The position numbers were made by a program, and so were the translations under genes. This document shows positions 20,462 through 33,205 of a stretch of 64,000 nucleotides of DNA, piece by piece. The notes under the pieces are model-generated. The model worked only from the letters and a program-made list of their open reading frames with translations, was not told the origin of the DNA and made no database searches. The stretch is taken from positions 21,242,501-21,306,500 of the forward strand of contig NC_084923.1 in assembly GCF_958298935.1 (NCBI RefSeq), written 5' to 3'. Every line of letters starts with the position of its first letter. Within the stretch, counting starts at the first letter, position 1. Source of the DNA: Phragmites australis. Its lineage: Eukaryota; Streptophyta; Magnoliopsida; Poales; Poaceae.

Positions 20462-23400
20462 TGTAACAGTCCATTTTCTAAAACCAAAAGAAATAAAAAA
20501 AACTATTTTTATAAAGGAAATAGTTTTTTTGCAAAACTAAATAAATCCTAAGTATATGTATGTGTATGTGTATAACATATATGTATTAAAGGAGCTATTT
20601 TATTTTATGAATAAATATATAAGTAAATATATATAAATAAGTATTTTATTGAATTGCTTGATTGTTGTGTGTGCTGATATGTGTGTTCATATAGTAAGGA
20701 TATACATGTACATGTATAAAGTACATAAGACAATACATGGGAATAGAATTGAAAAGAAAAAAGAAAAGTGAATAAGAAAAGGAGAAATGAAGTTCGGGCT
20801 GAAACCTAGAGCAAGCCCATCTCCTCACCTTCCCACATTCAACCCGCTCAGCGAGTCCGGCCCGGCTGTCGTCCCTCTCTCCCTCTCCCTCTTCTCTTCT
20901 TTGGGCCACGCGCCTTCTTTCCTTTCTGGCCTAGCTCGCACGCCAGCCGACCCGGCCTCCTTCCTCCTGTCATCTTCCTCCCGCCCCTCTCCTATATGCT
21001 TCAGTCTAGCACGCTAATGACCAAGAGGGACCACGTGAAGAAGCCATGCCCGAGCCGAAGTATGCCTGGTGACTATCAAAACCAATCCGTCCGACCGGTA
21101 TGAATGTGTGGCCCATGTCGTTTGCACCAAGCCCAAGTGAAAACCAAATCAACTTCGAGCCCTAAGTGTCAGCCAATTCAAATTCGAGCCAAATGAGCTC
21201 AATCCGTGCAAGATATCCTCTAGAAGATTATCTATAGAATCCATATGATCGTCGAGAGCCTTTTGCCTGTTTTATCTTCAAGAAAGTGTGTTCAAAAGAG
21301 GAAATCAACTTGGGATATGGAAACGTGAAACCGCCAGACTCATAACCCTAATCAACTAAAATTAGGACTCTTTGATCGTCTTGAGTATAAACAGGAGCCA
21401 CCAACACTCTCCCCAGACTGCACCACACCTTTTTAGCCAACTCATCAAGGCGAATTAGCCACCGGAGTGCCACCAACACCGAGCTCCTAGGGAATTCGTA
21501 GTAGCTCACCATTGCTAGACCTCTACAGACCAAACTAACGATTGCATGTACCCTAGCCAAGTTTGTCGTGAGCTTGTGATCCTTTTCTGCCGCTTATCGG
21601 AGCTAGTGGAACACAATGACGAGGTTCAGACAGGATTTTGGTGACGCACCGCCGTCTCGAGCTGATAGGATAAGAAGGAGGTGAGTCCACTGCCGTCAGA
21701 TCCTATGTTGATGGATAGGATTACATTATGCATGCCGATTCGGTAGAAATAGATCTAGGTCGTTAGATCCCAATTGGATGGTCTGAGTTTAATGAACTTA
21801 ACATCGGTCGTTAAGAGTAACGTGACGCCGTTAGTGCCGCGTCAGCTTGCTGAGTCGACAATGGTGTCAGCGTGTTTGCATGAGTGGCAATGCCACATCA
21901 GCCAATGTGCACATATGGCATGCACAGTCAACTTTCATTATCTTTTTTGTTTTAATGCTCTACATACATCATAATTCATATATATTACACAATAATTAGT
22001 TTTTAGTAAAAAATAATTCTACAAAATACGAATATATTAGAAAATATTTTGAATAACATTTAATAATGTTATAATAGTTTTTAATTATTTTTAATGTTTT
22101 TATATAGTTTCATAATTCAAATATATGCTTGAAAATTTTAGAAAATTCGTAGAAAATCATAGATAACTCTAGAAAGTTCCTAATCATATAATTTCATCTG
22201 TAGTTAATCTTTTTGGTCCAGTTTTAATATTTCAGAAGTCGTAACTTGTTAATCATAGCTTCGTTTCAACGCGTTCTTTCGCTGGATTGTCTAGAAGAGT
22301 GTAATCTTATATGTGATGGTGTTTGTTGTGTGATATTTGGTTCTTTTTGGATTTTGGTGTTTATCTGTTGCCTTTTCACTTACATTTGCGAGTAGACACT
22401 AACGTTCCAATGGAGCTAGAATGATTTTAGGACCAAGACTATGAAGACCAACTGAGTACAGTGAAGGCAAGTTGTGTTCTTAAACATATTTATCCTGGTT
22501 TTTAAAATGTTTTGTTTTATAAACATATATGCTAATAATTTGTCAGGAATCCAAAGAGTTAGGCTTTACCTACTTTTCCCTTATCATTCTCATAGCCATA
22601 GTTTGGTTTTAGGATATGGAAGGGTAGATGATGCTAAGTCTTTCTTTTGGATGATAACCATGATAATGGCTCCATGAAATATGATAATTGTTCTATACAA
22701 CAATAATAAAAGATGATGATCTAATCTTTGTAGCAACATGGTATAAGGATTTGAACAATGGTTGATGAAATTGGTACAGGATGTACGGTTGGGTCATGGT
22801 AGTCTTGCTCAAATCTTAGGACCAGTTCTTAAAGTAATTTGTCCAAGTAAAAAAGTACAGCCACAAACCTAAAATGGGATGGGCATATCCAATTAATTTG
22901 CATACTCTCAGCATTGTGTAGACCATCAGGTTGTGTGGAATGGAAGGGTGTACTTCCAGGCTATTCCATTGACGTAAGAGGGGGCTTCCATTGTTTAGGT
23001 GTATTCACACGGTGGTCAAACCTTAGAGGGTATGCACATGCTAAGAGAGGAATTGTATTTTTAGTGGTCAACTTGATGCACACCTTGGAAGTGTGTAAGG
23101 TATTGACAGGTACCAGCAACAGAGTATGATCATGACTTATGGGTAAAGTGTATGACATCTGCAGAGTATAAAACTGGTTAATCAACCATACTTACAGTTA
23201 CAAGTGGCAAGAAAAACCTCACATGATTAGAACTTGATGGTTTAGTTGATTTGATCAATCATAGTGGTAGGAATTATGATTGAGGAGTTGTTCAACATTG
23301 ATAGTGGGAACCATGGTTAAGGTGTTGGAATGTTAGTTAAGTCAAGATGGTTGCTATCACCAAACACTCATTTGGAGAAGGAATCGAAGAGTTCGCCGAG

Positions 23401-23649
23401 GATAGATCGTTCTAAGATGTTTTCTAAGTCGATCATGCCTGTGGAGATGCCATGAAGGATTAGAGTCTATGTAGCTATGCTGTAGTTTTTTATTTGGATC
23501 TTGGCCCTTGAAGGTCACTTTTGTAAGATGTTTAATGATATTAAGTGATATTATAATGATATTCATCTATGAAGTCACATTGAGTTGGGATTGATTCCTT
23601 GGCTCAACACATTAGTGAGATTGGTCTTTTCCTAGGACCAGTTTTGACA
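20462..23649. mobile_element. Second solo LTR of the same 3-kb family
   Basis: It begins TGTAACAGTCC and ends GTTTTGACA, and it shares the layout of the LTR at 9510-12523. A G/C-rich promoter part has a TATAT at 20993-20997. A TTGCTCAA block lies near 22805, and CTGCAGAGTATAAAACTG with CCTCACATGATTAG occurs at 23160-23228, against CTGCAGAGTGTAAAACTG and CCTCACATGATTAG at 11876-11946. The sequences are strongly diverged. The 5-bp flanks do not match, so either end may be off by a few bases or the duplication has decayed. No internal coding region is present. Confidence 0.75.
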
Positions 23650-23729
23650 CTCCTAATGTTGCAAAGGTGATCAGCTAGGCTAGGTGATGTGGTCCAGAAG
23701 CTTGTGCGCAAGGCCTGCGGAAGTTAAGG

Positions 23730-25377
23730 TGTGAGGAACGGTAACGTTCTAAGAGGGGGTGAATTAGAACACTTAGAAACTAATGGTTCCAAAAACTTCA
23801 CAAGACAAACCTATCTCAAATTCTATCTAAATATGCTCTAGGTTTATCTAGTGTGTCTACTCTACCTCTCAAGAGGATTGTCACCTACTCTAGCAAGATA
23901 AATTGCAAGTATGTAAATGCAGAAACATAAATAAGGCATAGAGACAAACTCGGCACAAGAGATTTTTATCCCGTGGTATCGGTGGCACACGAGCCACCCC
24001 TAGTCAACATTGGAGCTCCACAAAAGATATGCTCCCGGTCGCCAAGTCTCTTCCAGTCATACTTCTTGAGATACCAAGTCACCAAGACAAAACCTCAAGC
24101 ACGATGAGCCACCAAGACACTAAGGTGAGGTCTCATCACTAACCTCTCTTCCGGTCACTTGTGTGTCATCTTTACATTGGAGCTTTAGTGACAAAGACAA
24201 GGGCTTCCACATCCTCACACAATCTTCTTGCTACCACTCCACACCAAGTGGGAGGGTCAACAAGTTATCAGCGAGTCACAAAGACTCCAAGATGTTGATT
24301 TACCTCTTAGTACATAGTCGGATCACTTCTTGATCCACTATTTAGGTTGCAGCACCTAGCAACACTTCTCTCTAGGCCTATAAGCACTAATCACTCTCTA
24401 ATGTTGTGTTTAATCGTCTTGGATGAACACTTTGAGCACTATGATGGCTTGGATGTCTTCTCACATGTATAAGAGATTCTCTGGACTCCAGCACCTTCAC
24501 ATGATCGACTGGGTGGGTATATATAGCCTCAAGACCACCAACTAGCTGTTACTTCAATGGCTCAACTTTACTGTGAACATCGGTTGATCCAGTGACAACA
24601 GTAGTACAAGCACCAGACCATCTGGTGTGTACACCATCACAAACTAGCCGTTGGAACTCCACTCATATACATTCTGAACACCGGATTGTCCGGTGTATCT
24701 TGCACGTCCATCACCGAACTATCCGGTGATCTTGTGCCAAGCTGAGCCACTTCTTCTCTGTGCAATTAGTCTGGTGTGTAAACCCTCTGATCATTAGACC
24801 TTCTGGTGTGTTGACCTTCATCTGCTTTGGCATCTTCCTGAAAAACACTCCGGTGTGTTGGCTTCTTCATCACCGGACCATTCGGTGAGTTGAAATCTTT
24901 CATTCCCTCATTTGCATAGCTTCTGTTAAATGATCCGGTGTACTTACTCTTCTAACACTGGATCATCTGGTGTACTTAACTTCAGTTTCCTTCAATATCA
25001 ACCCTTCTGTTAAATACACTGGTGTGCTTCTTCTTCCGTCACCAGACCATCCGGTGAAGCCTTCTTGTTTCTACACAGAACATAAAATTGCTTCAGTGTG
25101 TATAGCCCTCTGATTATCGGACCATCTAGTGAATACAACACACTTGGAAAGAATACTCCAATGTGTACAAAGTCCTGAGCATCGGACTATCCGATGTAAT
25201 CATTTTTTCTGGAACTTATCCAATTCAGTCCAAACCGTGTCCCAGCTTTGGTGGCTTCTTCATGTCTTGCATTCATGAGACCTACTAACAAATATTCTTG
25301 AGAAATATGTTAGTCTGAATGACTGTGTTATCATTAATCACTAAAATCACAAGCATGGCCTAATAGGATCATTTTCG
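23730..25377 (-). mobile_element. SIRE/Maximus-type copia solo LTR, reversed
   Basis: Read on the minus strand the start resembles the LTR at 49691: the reverse complement of 25310-25377 has the TTAGTGATTAATGATAACAC and TCAGACTAACATAT blocks in the same order as the forward LTR start. The other end, TGTGAGGAACGGTAACG with AGAGGGGGTGAATTAG, matches the reversed end of the forward LTR (51945-51999). Between 24560 and 25210 it holds about a dozen imperfect palindromes of the CACCGGA...TCCGGTG type. No coding region is present. Flanking pentamers do not match, so boundaries are good to a few bases only. Confidence 0.75.
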
Positions 25378-25734
25378 CTACATAAAGCCTAGGTGTGGGA
25401 CAGCCCAAGTGGCAAGGCAAGTGTTGTCGAGTGTGAAATAGAGGCCAAGAGGGAGAGAGAGAGATGATCGAGGGTTAGATTTTCATGGATATTCTTTTAG
25501 GGATGATGTGGATATGCATCTTATGAACTCATCCATGCACTGAAGATCAAATTTTGTAAGTTAATGAGTTAGTAAATTTGTTCTTCCTCCATGTTTTTTG
25601 TTTTGTTGTTCATTGTTGATTCTTTGTGGATCTTTGGGTCATTGCATTTTATTTTGGTTTGATCCATCCAAAATCATCCTATCTTGGTAAGGTTTTGAAA
25701 ATTTTGGTTGGTTAATTTTGATAACTTAGATGTT
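25378..25734. other. Stretch between SIRE LTR and Ulp1-like remnant
   Basis: A purine run (GAGAGAGAGAGATGATCGAG, about 25454-25473) is the only notable feature. The 3' end of the Ulp1 ORF, including the region that should hold the catalytic cysteine, appears to be missing here. Confidence 0.35.
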
Positions 25735-27640
25735 GTTCTGCAACGGGACCTCAATATCTATCAGCTCATAGTCATCTATCGTCTTCTTAGATTCTCGGTA
25801 ATATGTAAGCCACAAATGCTTGATTGTAGTTCTGGTAGTGTTGCAGTAGCTTCTCATTTTGTTCTTGGCTAGAGACCTCATCGAGTCAAGGACCTCAAAT
25901 CATCATTCCCATAACTACAGGGTTAGCAGAAAATAGTGCCCCACTTCTTCATTTAGTCCCTCGACCTCCTTTGAAGTATAGGGAGCATTACCTGAAAAAA
26001 TGACAAAACATATCGTATCTGAAAAATGCCATGAATCTTAAGACCTCACGAAAAGGGGTGGAGAGAAGAATGAAAAGAAAAAGGAACTAACCAATTTAGA
26101 TCAGTCGGGATGGTCAAGCCTCTCTTGAAAGCCCTCTTGACATCTCCATGATCCATTTCCCTTTTCAACAGTTGATACTACACATAAAAAGGCAAAAAAA
26201 AAAAAGAGTTATGCAATTAAAAATTCATGCTATGTCTTTTTGGAAAAATAGAGACAAGGAAGGTACAGACAAAAACAAAGAAAAAGAAAACTCACCGCAA
26301 CTCTTAGTTGCAATCCATGTTTTGCAGGTTTTGGGTTATCCTGTTCATTCGGCAGATGAATCCTGATTTTGGCTACAGTGTTGTTTAACTTCTCCCTGGT
26401 CTGACTGACTATGAGAGATGATTTAGACTGACCCAAAAGCTCCATACATTGATTATAATACCATTGCACGAACATGGGAAAAAACGACTTATACAATTGC
26501 CAATTATCATGCGGAAGCTAAAATAGATATAAAAAATGACGATGGATAAGCAATACAAGATAAATACCTTGTCTCATTAGGGCTTTGGCTTGACCTTGTA
26601 GTCCTTCCAGTGGCTCTGCACACTATGTTGTACACCATGCAAGTAACCTTATTGCACTTGAAAGTATTCTTTTTATTGTAATCGACAAATAGAGACCACA
26701 TTGTAGGGGGGATTTTCAAAAGCCTTATGGGTGTAGGTTCAAATGCTAGTGTACCATATGTACTTGGAGCACTAGGAGGTTCATGAAAATTATTGCTGGG
26801 GTTTTCTCACCAAGTTCCTTAGTTTCTACTACTTCAATACTTGTTTATAGAGTTGTAGCAGCTTCGTCTGGTTTGTTCATGATCCCTGCAAAAGGCAAGT
26901 TGGCAACATTTTTTTTCTTTTATGTGCCTTCTTGCATCCTCTTCTATTTTCTATAGGAATTCTTTAGGTATGTTGGCAAAAGTCATTTGAAATCTCCTTG
27001 TTCAATATACCAGTGCATTCCAATTGTGATGATGTATCTTGATTGGCTATTGTATCATCTAGAGTGATATTCCTTAGCCTTTGTTCAGCTTGCTTCACAT
27101 CAGCCTTTGTTTGATCCAAAGCTTTTTGTGGTCTTAATTCCATTCTATTGAGTTCTATAACATCAAGACTTCCTAGCTCTTCAAACCGGATTGCAGGTCC
27201 TTCGCATAGTGTATGCAATGAAGTGTCTGATTGTGGGTGCAGGGGAAAGCCCTGATCTGGTACATCTTCCTTATTGTCATCTTCCATGCTACCTTTCTCT
27301 GTACATGGTTCTAAATTATCTTTCACCCATCACAATCATTGTCAATAAACTGCATGATATTGCATTCTGATACTGGGAAATCCTAAGAATTGTTCCTAGC
27401 AATGTGTGGTGTGGCATATGTTATCTGAAGAACATCATAAGCTGATTTGCTCTTCATTAAAATGGAGTCTTCCTTATTCACAAGATCTATTGTCTCAAGT
27501 GGACCAGGTAACCTTAACCTCTCCCTCCTCAGTTTCCCCCTGCACATCGCACTATATTTAGGTTGATGAGCACCTCTCTTCTTAGTGTTGTTGACTACTT
27601 CATGGTGGACCACTTCAAGAGGCTTTGGACAGTCTATGAC
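25735..27640 (-). pseudogene. Transposon-borne Ulp1-like (C48) ORF, truncated
   Basis: The minus strand at 25980-25735 gives a C48-type core: EGLNEEVGHYFLLTL with the catalytic His (codon 25936-25938), then FEVLDSM with Asp (25885-25887), and HLWLTYYRESKKTIDDYELI leading to IEVPLQNN. The sequence stops before the expected DCG cysteine block. Upstream open pieces (26496-26230, 26719-26507, 27326-26964, 27613-27383) are colinear and probably exons of the same gene, but I do not recognise their domains. Two stops follow the His block. Such ORFs are carried by Ulp1-bearing Mutator-like and CACTA elements; which applies here is undecided. Confidence 0.6.
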
Positions 27641-27791
27641 TTAGTTGTTGCCCAATTCGACAAGCCTTTGCCCTTAGTCTTCCTCCTCATAACCACTAAA
27701 ATCCTGTTGTTCTGTATCCGCATCACTCATAGTCAGACTCCTCACTCATCTCATCATCACCGTTGCCTGAATCCTACTCCTCTTCACCTGC

Positions 27792-29184
27792 TGATACGTC
27801 CAAAATATGCATCATATTTTCTATTGATTTCATGAATATTTCTTATAATTATTGCTTGGCTAATCATTGATTACCTGTGATTGCACGAGATATATTCCTT
27901 TTTGTTAAACCCACAGGAAAAGGGAAGATTTTGCACAATCCCTGTAGATATATGTGAAAATCTCACGAAAACAAAGCAACCATACCAATCGCTCCTCGAT
28001 TAGAGTTTCCAGAAGGTTTGAAGGGGTGTGGTATAGTGTTGTTGATCGTATTGGCTTACTGTACCACCCCTTCTGGGACCAACTCATCAAACCAAACAAC
28101 TCTCATGAAGGAGCAACGCAAAACCCTATCTCAGTGGTTATTTAAAGACAGTATCGATCCACATCAAAGGAGGCATCCACAGAACCACCACGAGACACCA
28201 AAAGGCCACCAAGAGAACTAGTCATCACCATTTTCACCGTAGTTTATGCATTTCCCCTCCATTAGATCCATTGTAATAGGTCTCCTCCATTATTTCTTGG
28301 TGTAAACATTCATCGCATCAAGTAAGTTATTCATCTTTTCTTTCAATTGTGTTCTTCATTTATTTGATGATGATCTCCTTTGATGTTATTATGTGTTTCA
28401 TTTCCATTGTGATGAGTAAGTCCCCTTAGAGACAGAGGGTGCTTAGGCGCCATGTAGCACACCATTAGTATAGATCAGGAGTAATCTTAGCGTAGTCTTT
28501 TCCTATGCAAATCATTTTGTTTGTCTCTCGCCATTCCTAGGTTTTTTGCCACAAATACAAGGATCGGGTATGCATAGATCAGAGCTCTATGACAGGGACT
28601 ATACTTCGATGCAGCGAAGAAGTTTTACAGGGGATTAATAGTACAACCACAACACAAAAGTCATTATTCCAGAATTCGTCCCTTAATAGATGTGTATGAC
28701 GTGTGAACTGAAGGATGATCGTTCCTGTCTAGTGGCCCACATAAGAGACTGGAGGGAAAGAAGGGATTAGGATGTGCCACCCAAGTGATAAGTATATTTA
28801 ATTCCTATAGTTAATATTTACATTATTTATTTACTAACATGTAGATCATTTTCCGATCTCGGTGACCAACTAGCTACATGGTTTTAGCATGTCCTCTACC
28901 GTACTTTTAATCATTCTTGTTATCCTTGTTAATTTAAATATTATTTATTTCTCACATTTAATAGTAGATTTATTATTTAGTGTTTTCTATTTACAAATAT
29001 TAAATCCCCTACATTACAACCAAATTACTAAGTGGTTGCAGGGTTAGATAATAGTGCAAGCTTTGTAGACTAATTGTCTCCCTGAGGAATCGATATTTAA
29101 ATTTAGGGTCACTTTATAGTTTTTGTGTCGCATTTTCTTCAAAGTGATATTGAGAAAACAATCGTGTATAACAAGGATGCATCA
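27792..29184 (+). repeat. LTR of an Athila-type Ty3/gypsy element
   Basis: The segment begins TGATACGTCC, the usual start of Athila-type LTRs in grasses, and ends near GGATGCATCA. It is followed by TTTTCTGGCGTCATCAC, which resembles the TTTTTGGCGCCGTTGCC primer-binding region of that lineage. It is A/T-rich and lacks coding features; short ORFs over it are chance. The inner end is good to about 10 bp. Confidence 0.65.
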
Positions 29185-29530
29185 CAAAGCCAGCATTACG
29201 TTTTCTGGCGTCATCACACCAAGTTTGCATTCTTATCCTAGTATTTTATTTTCTTTATTTTCAGCATTTTATTTTCTACAATTTTTCTTTTAGATTTACA
29301 TTTAATTAAGTTTGATAAAAAGAAATGATCCAAGTTAGCTAAAGTAGGAGACACTAATCCTAAGCTTAGCTCTTTTGCTAGTCCACCACATTCTACACAA
29401 AGGTCACCGATAGCTCATCCAATGAATGCAACTAATAACTTTGAGATCATACCCGCTTTGCTAAGTTTAGTGCAACAAAATTAATTTGGCAGTGGTCCCA
29501 ATGAAAATTCAGGGCGATTTGGGGGTATAG
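29185..29530 (+). pseudogene. Start of Athila-type gag, truncated
   Basis: After the primer-binding-like site, the plus strand near 29425-29500 reads TNNFEIIPALLSLVQQN, which matches the conserved opening of Athila gag (a NNFELKPGLI-type motif followed by a glycine-rich stretch). The similarity ends at about 29530, where unrelated sequence starts, so the rest of the element is lost or displaced. Confidence 0.6.
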
Positions 29531-30576
29531 GGGCTGAGTTGAATACAAACTCAGAACGACGAACTCACCTCTTTGTGCACCCCTACACCCACGCTTTTGA
29601 TTTCTGCTGGATCAAACACCAAGCAAAATCCTAGTCAATCGATTTGGGGGGGGGGGGCAGGGAACAAAAAATTGTTTGGGAGCGAGAGAGAGTCAGAGAG
29701 AGGGAGAGATGAACATGGAGAGAGAAAGGATGGTGATGAAATGAACCGGTGCGGCTCCTGAGATTTGAAATGGCTCTTCCCGAAACCGTTGTCTTCCTCG
29801 CCTCGTCAGTTTCTCCAGAAAGATGCGATAAATATGTGGGTCTGATCCTAGTGTGGAGAGGAGAGGTATGACCATAACGGGTGGAAAAAGGATTTCTGCA
29901 ACATAGCGTAGGCCAGCCCACGGAGTGGGACGCCAACGTCGCTGCCGTGTGAACACGGGTGGCGTTGAAACTTCCACGAACATGCGAAGACAGATGGATG
30001 GACATAGGATGGCTGATCGAGCGTGCATGCCACGCGATTAAAGCATGCTCGGAATTTATAATTTACCTAAAATTAAAATAGTTTTTAACGAATCGATCAC
30101 AAAACTTTGAGATTACAAAGTTTGCTTCAGGTTCGAACAAAGCTACTTTATAAACATTTTTTGTTGCAAATTAAGCACCACAATACGGGTCAAAGAGCCA
30201 GCCAACGAATCTGATATAAATCTTATAGCAATAACAATAGCATCCAGAAAGACAATTAAATATTGGAAGATGATGTTGGCATGCCAAATTTTTTTTCTCT
30301 TGTTGGTGGCATTGGCTCGGAATTGGTCAACCAAGAGGGACCTGCACTGTTAGAGGTGTAGCCTAGGCAAACTAGTTAGGATTCTTATGGGCCCAAGTTC
30401 TAGTGAGAGCCTAACACAATCAGCAGCCATCTTGGCAGATAGATATATTCTACATGAGATGGTGAGTTGTGGTAGTAATGATCTAAGTAACTTTAGCCCA
30501 CAGAGATGATAAACAAGTTCTCCAATGCAATCACCCTTTTGGAAATGATTTGAGAAATAACGGATGGCTTAAATTA
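29531..30576. other. Unassigned intergenic DNA with a 12-base G run
   Basis: A run of twelve G lies at 29646-29657, followed by GA-rich sequence to 29730. Overlapping ORFs on the minus strand (30028-29631) are long but have skewed composition and no family features. From 30060 to 30576 nothing was recognised. The sequence from 30380 continues past the LINE insertion at 33242. Confidence 0.35.
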
Positions 30577-30592
30577 AGAGATGATCAGTTTT

Positions 30593-32290
30593 CCAGAGCT
30601 TATCACACAGTTTCGTCCTATCAGCTTATGTAACGTGATTTACAAAATTATTTTGAAGATGCTTGCTGCTAGACTGAAGCAAATTCTGCCTGAGGTTATT
30701 TCGCTTATTACTCAGAACGCCTTTGTTCCCGGGAGGCTTATTACAGATAACGTCTTGGTGCCTTATGAATTTGTTCATTCAATCAAGAATAAGAGGTCTA
30801 GCAAAACGAGTCTTTGTGCGGTGAAGCTGGATATGCATAAGGCCTATGGCAGAGTCGAATGGAATTTCTTGCACGATATGATGTTGAAGCTTGGTTTCCA
30901 TAAGAGATGGGTCGATCTTATGATGGCTTGTGTTAGTTCAGTAAATTATAAAGTAAGATTTAATTCACAGGAAACTGAACGGTTTACCCCGACTAGGGGA
31001 CTTCGCCAAGGGGATCCCCTCTCCCCTTATTTATTTCTATTGTGTGCAGAAGCGCTATCTAGGATGTTGTTGTACGAAGAAGAAGTTGGTGGACTGGACG
31101 GGATAAGGGTGTGCAGAAATGCACCAACAGTCTCATATGTCCTTTTTGTTGATGATTCCTTAATCCTCATAAAAGCTGATTTGACAAATGCAACTTCCTT
31201 GCGACAGGTATTGGAAACTATTGTGCAAGCTCAGGACAATTAATTAGTGAGGCAAAATCAAGCATTTTTTCAATCCAAACACGGATGCTAGTGTATGAGC
31301 TTATGAGCTAATATTTGTGGCATTTTTAATATTGATACGGAGGCACTCTCTGATAAGTACCTCGTCCTGCCAGCCCTTGTTGGTGCAGACCGTAGTGACT
31401 GCTTTATGCACTTCAAAGAGAGAGTGTACCAACGCCTTAATGGATGGAAAGAGAAGCAATTATCTATGGGAGGAAAGGAGATCCTATTGAAGGCTATAGC
31501 TCAATCCATCCCAGTTTATGCCATGTCAGTTTTTAAAATCCCAAAGGAGTTTGTAAAGGGATTACTGATGTTATGTCACAATTTTGGTGGGGAGATGATG
31601 ATTCGGGTAGGAAAATGCATTGGTTTGCTTGGTGGAAAATGTGCTTCCCTAAAAATGAAGGAGGAATGGGCTTTGGGGACCTGCACTTTTTTTAACTAGG
31701 CAATGTTGGCAAAGCAATGTTGGAGATTATTTGCGAAACCTAACTCCCTTTGTGCTAGGGTTTTGAAAGCTAAGTATTTCCCTAATGGTGATCTTCTCGG
31801 TGTGGGGCCTAAGAACGGATCCTCGTTTACATGGCAGAGCCTAGTAGCGGGAATTCAAACTTTCAAGAGAGGGTGTATATGGCGAGTTGGCAATGGAAAT
31901 AACATCAAGATTTGGGATGACCCCTGGATCCCTTCCAGCACAAACCGAAAGGTTATATCTTAAAGAGGTGTTTTGACTATCACAAAGGTAACTGACTAAA
32001 TTGACCCAAGTAGTGAACACAGTGGGATGAAGATTTAATTTGAACTATTCTCTACCCACTGGATGTGAGGCGTATCTTGCAAATCCCACTGAATTACAAT
32101 GCTTTTGAAGACTTTATGTCTTGGCACCACTCTAGGTCTGGTTTATTCTCTGTAAGATCAGCATATCATGTGGAGTGGAGGCATCAGTTGGTAGTTACAG
32201 AAATGCCACACAAGGGTCTTCTTCAACTAATCCTATTTGGAAGAAATTATGGCGGCTAAAGGTCCCTAGCAAGGTTTTAAAAATTTGTTG
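30593..32290 (+). pseudogene. LINE ORF2: reverse transcriptase and zf-RVT region
   Basis: The frame from 30593 to 31243 is a plant L1 RT: FRPISLCNVIYKIILKMLAA, NAFVPGRLITDNVLVPYEF, VKLDMHKAYGRVEW and RGLRQGDPLSPYLFLLCAEA. In the catalytic box FVDD replaces the usual YADD or FADD. Further pieces follow in other frames: HFKERVYQRLNGWKEKQLSM (31406-31460), AKQCWRLFAKPNSLCARVLK with WRVGNGNNIKIWDDPWIPSS (31703-31945), and a weak zf-RVT region (32065-32290). The ATG at 30581 lies in the target-site duplication and is not a native start. Frameshifts at about 31243, 31400 and 31700 inactivate it. Confidence 0.9.
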
Positions 32291-32734
32291 GTGAGCACTG
32301 AGAACTCCATGCTAGCAAAATGTGTGCTCGCTAACCACCATGTTGGAACCAGTGGACAGTGTCTGTGGTCTGAACAAGGGGCTAAGAACATAAAACACAT
32401 GTTGTTCTAGTGCAGTTTTGCTTGTGATGTATGGCAGCCTCTGTGACTGCAGAATATCATAACGGAGGCGATGGTTATTGACAGGGCTAGGTCGGCTATT
32501 CATGAATATTTATTGTGCATGCCCTCACAACCGATGCTCAATGTTTCTCAAATTGGTTTGCAAGAAGTGTGTACAATTGCCTACTGGTATATTTGGTGGA
32601 TGCGAAGACAGCGAGTCCAGGGCGAGCAAATTCCACCGCTGGAGCGGGCCATGATGTCTATTCTGGGTACTTCGGTGAACAACGCGAAGATGGTGACAGT
32701 CATGATGCACGACAGAGTGGACCGCTAGAAACCT

Positions 32735-33205
32735 TTGCTTCCCAATCAGGTAAAACTTAATGTTGACCAAGCTTTTCGGGAAGATGAGGAGAGGGGAGCT
32801 ACAGGAGCAATAATCAGAGATGATTGTGGTAATTTCATTGTGGCTTCCTCTACTTTCCTGCCTCACATCTCCTCAGAGGCGATGGATGAAGCGCAGGCGA
32901 TGCGCCAAGGGCTTACTCTACCAAACCTTATTGGCTGCAACAATATCTTGGCAGAGTCGGATTCGATGGAGGTCATTGAAGCATGTGCGGGTCAAGATCA
33001 TCTTTGGAGCAAGGCGGCCACCATCTATGCCGGTTGTTCAAGTCTATCAGAGGTAATCGGGAAGGTCCTCTTTTTGCATTGTCCACGTGAGACAAATGGT
33101 GTGGCTCATGATACGGCTAGGTTTGGTTATTCTAATCAATCTTCTTGTAACTCGGTCGATATTTTGAGTAAACTCATGGACAATGTAACTATTATTTGTG
33201 ATTAA
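32735..33205 (+). pseudogene. LINE RNase H-like C-terminal domain (RVT_3)
   Basis: An open stretch ending at the TAA at 33203-33205 encodes KLNVDQAFREDEERGATGAI and IRDDCGNFIVASS, then SSEAMDEAQAMRQGLTL and LAESDSMEVIEACAG. This is the plant L1 RNase H domain; the conserved D, E and D positions are present (NVDQAF, EAMDEAQA, AESDS), though usually EAxA follows differently. It would be the end of the LINE polyprotein and lies 27 bp before the poly(A) run. Confidence 0.85.

Noticed and set aside
29631..30033. Three overlapping minus-strand ORFs up to 124 codons
   Set aside because: No start context, domain or splice pattern supports a gene, and the ORFs overlap in different frames near a G/A-rich low-complexity tract.
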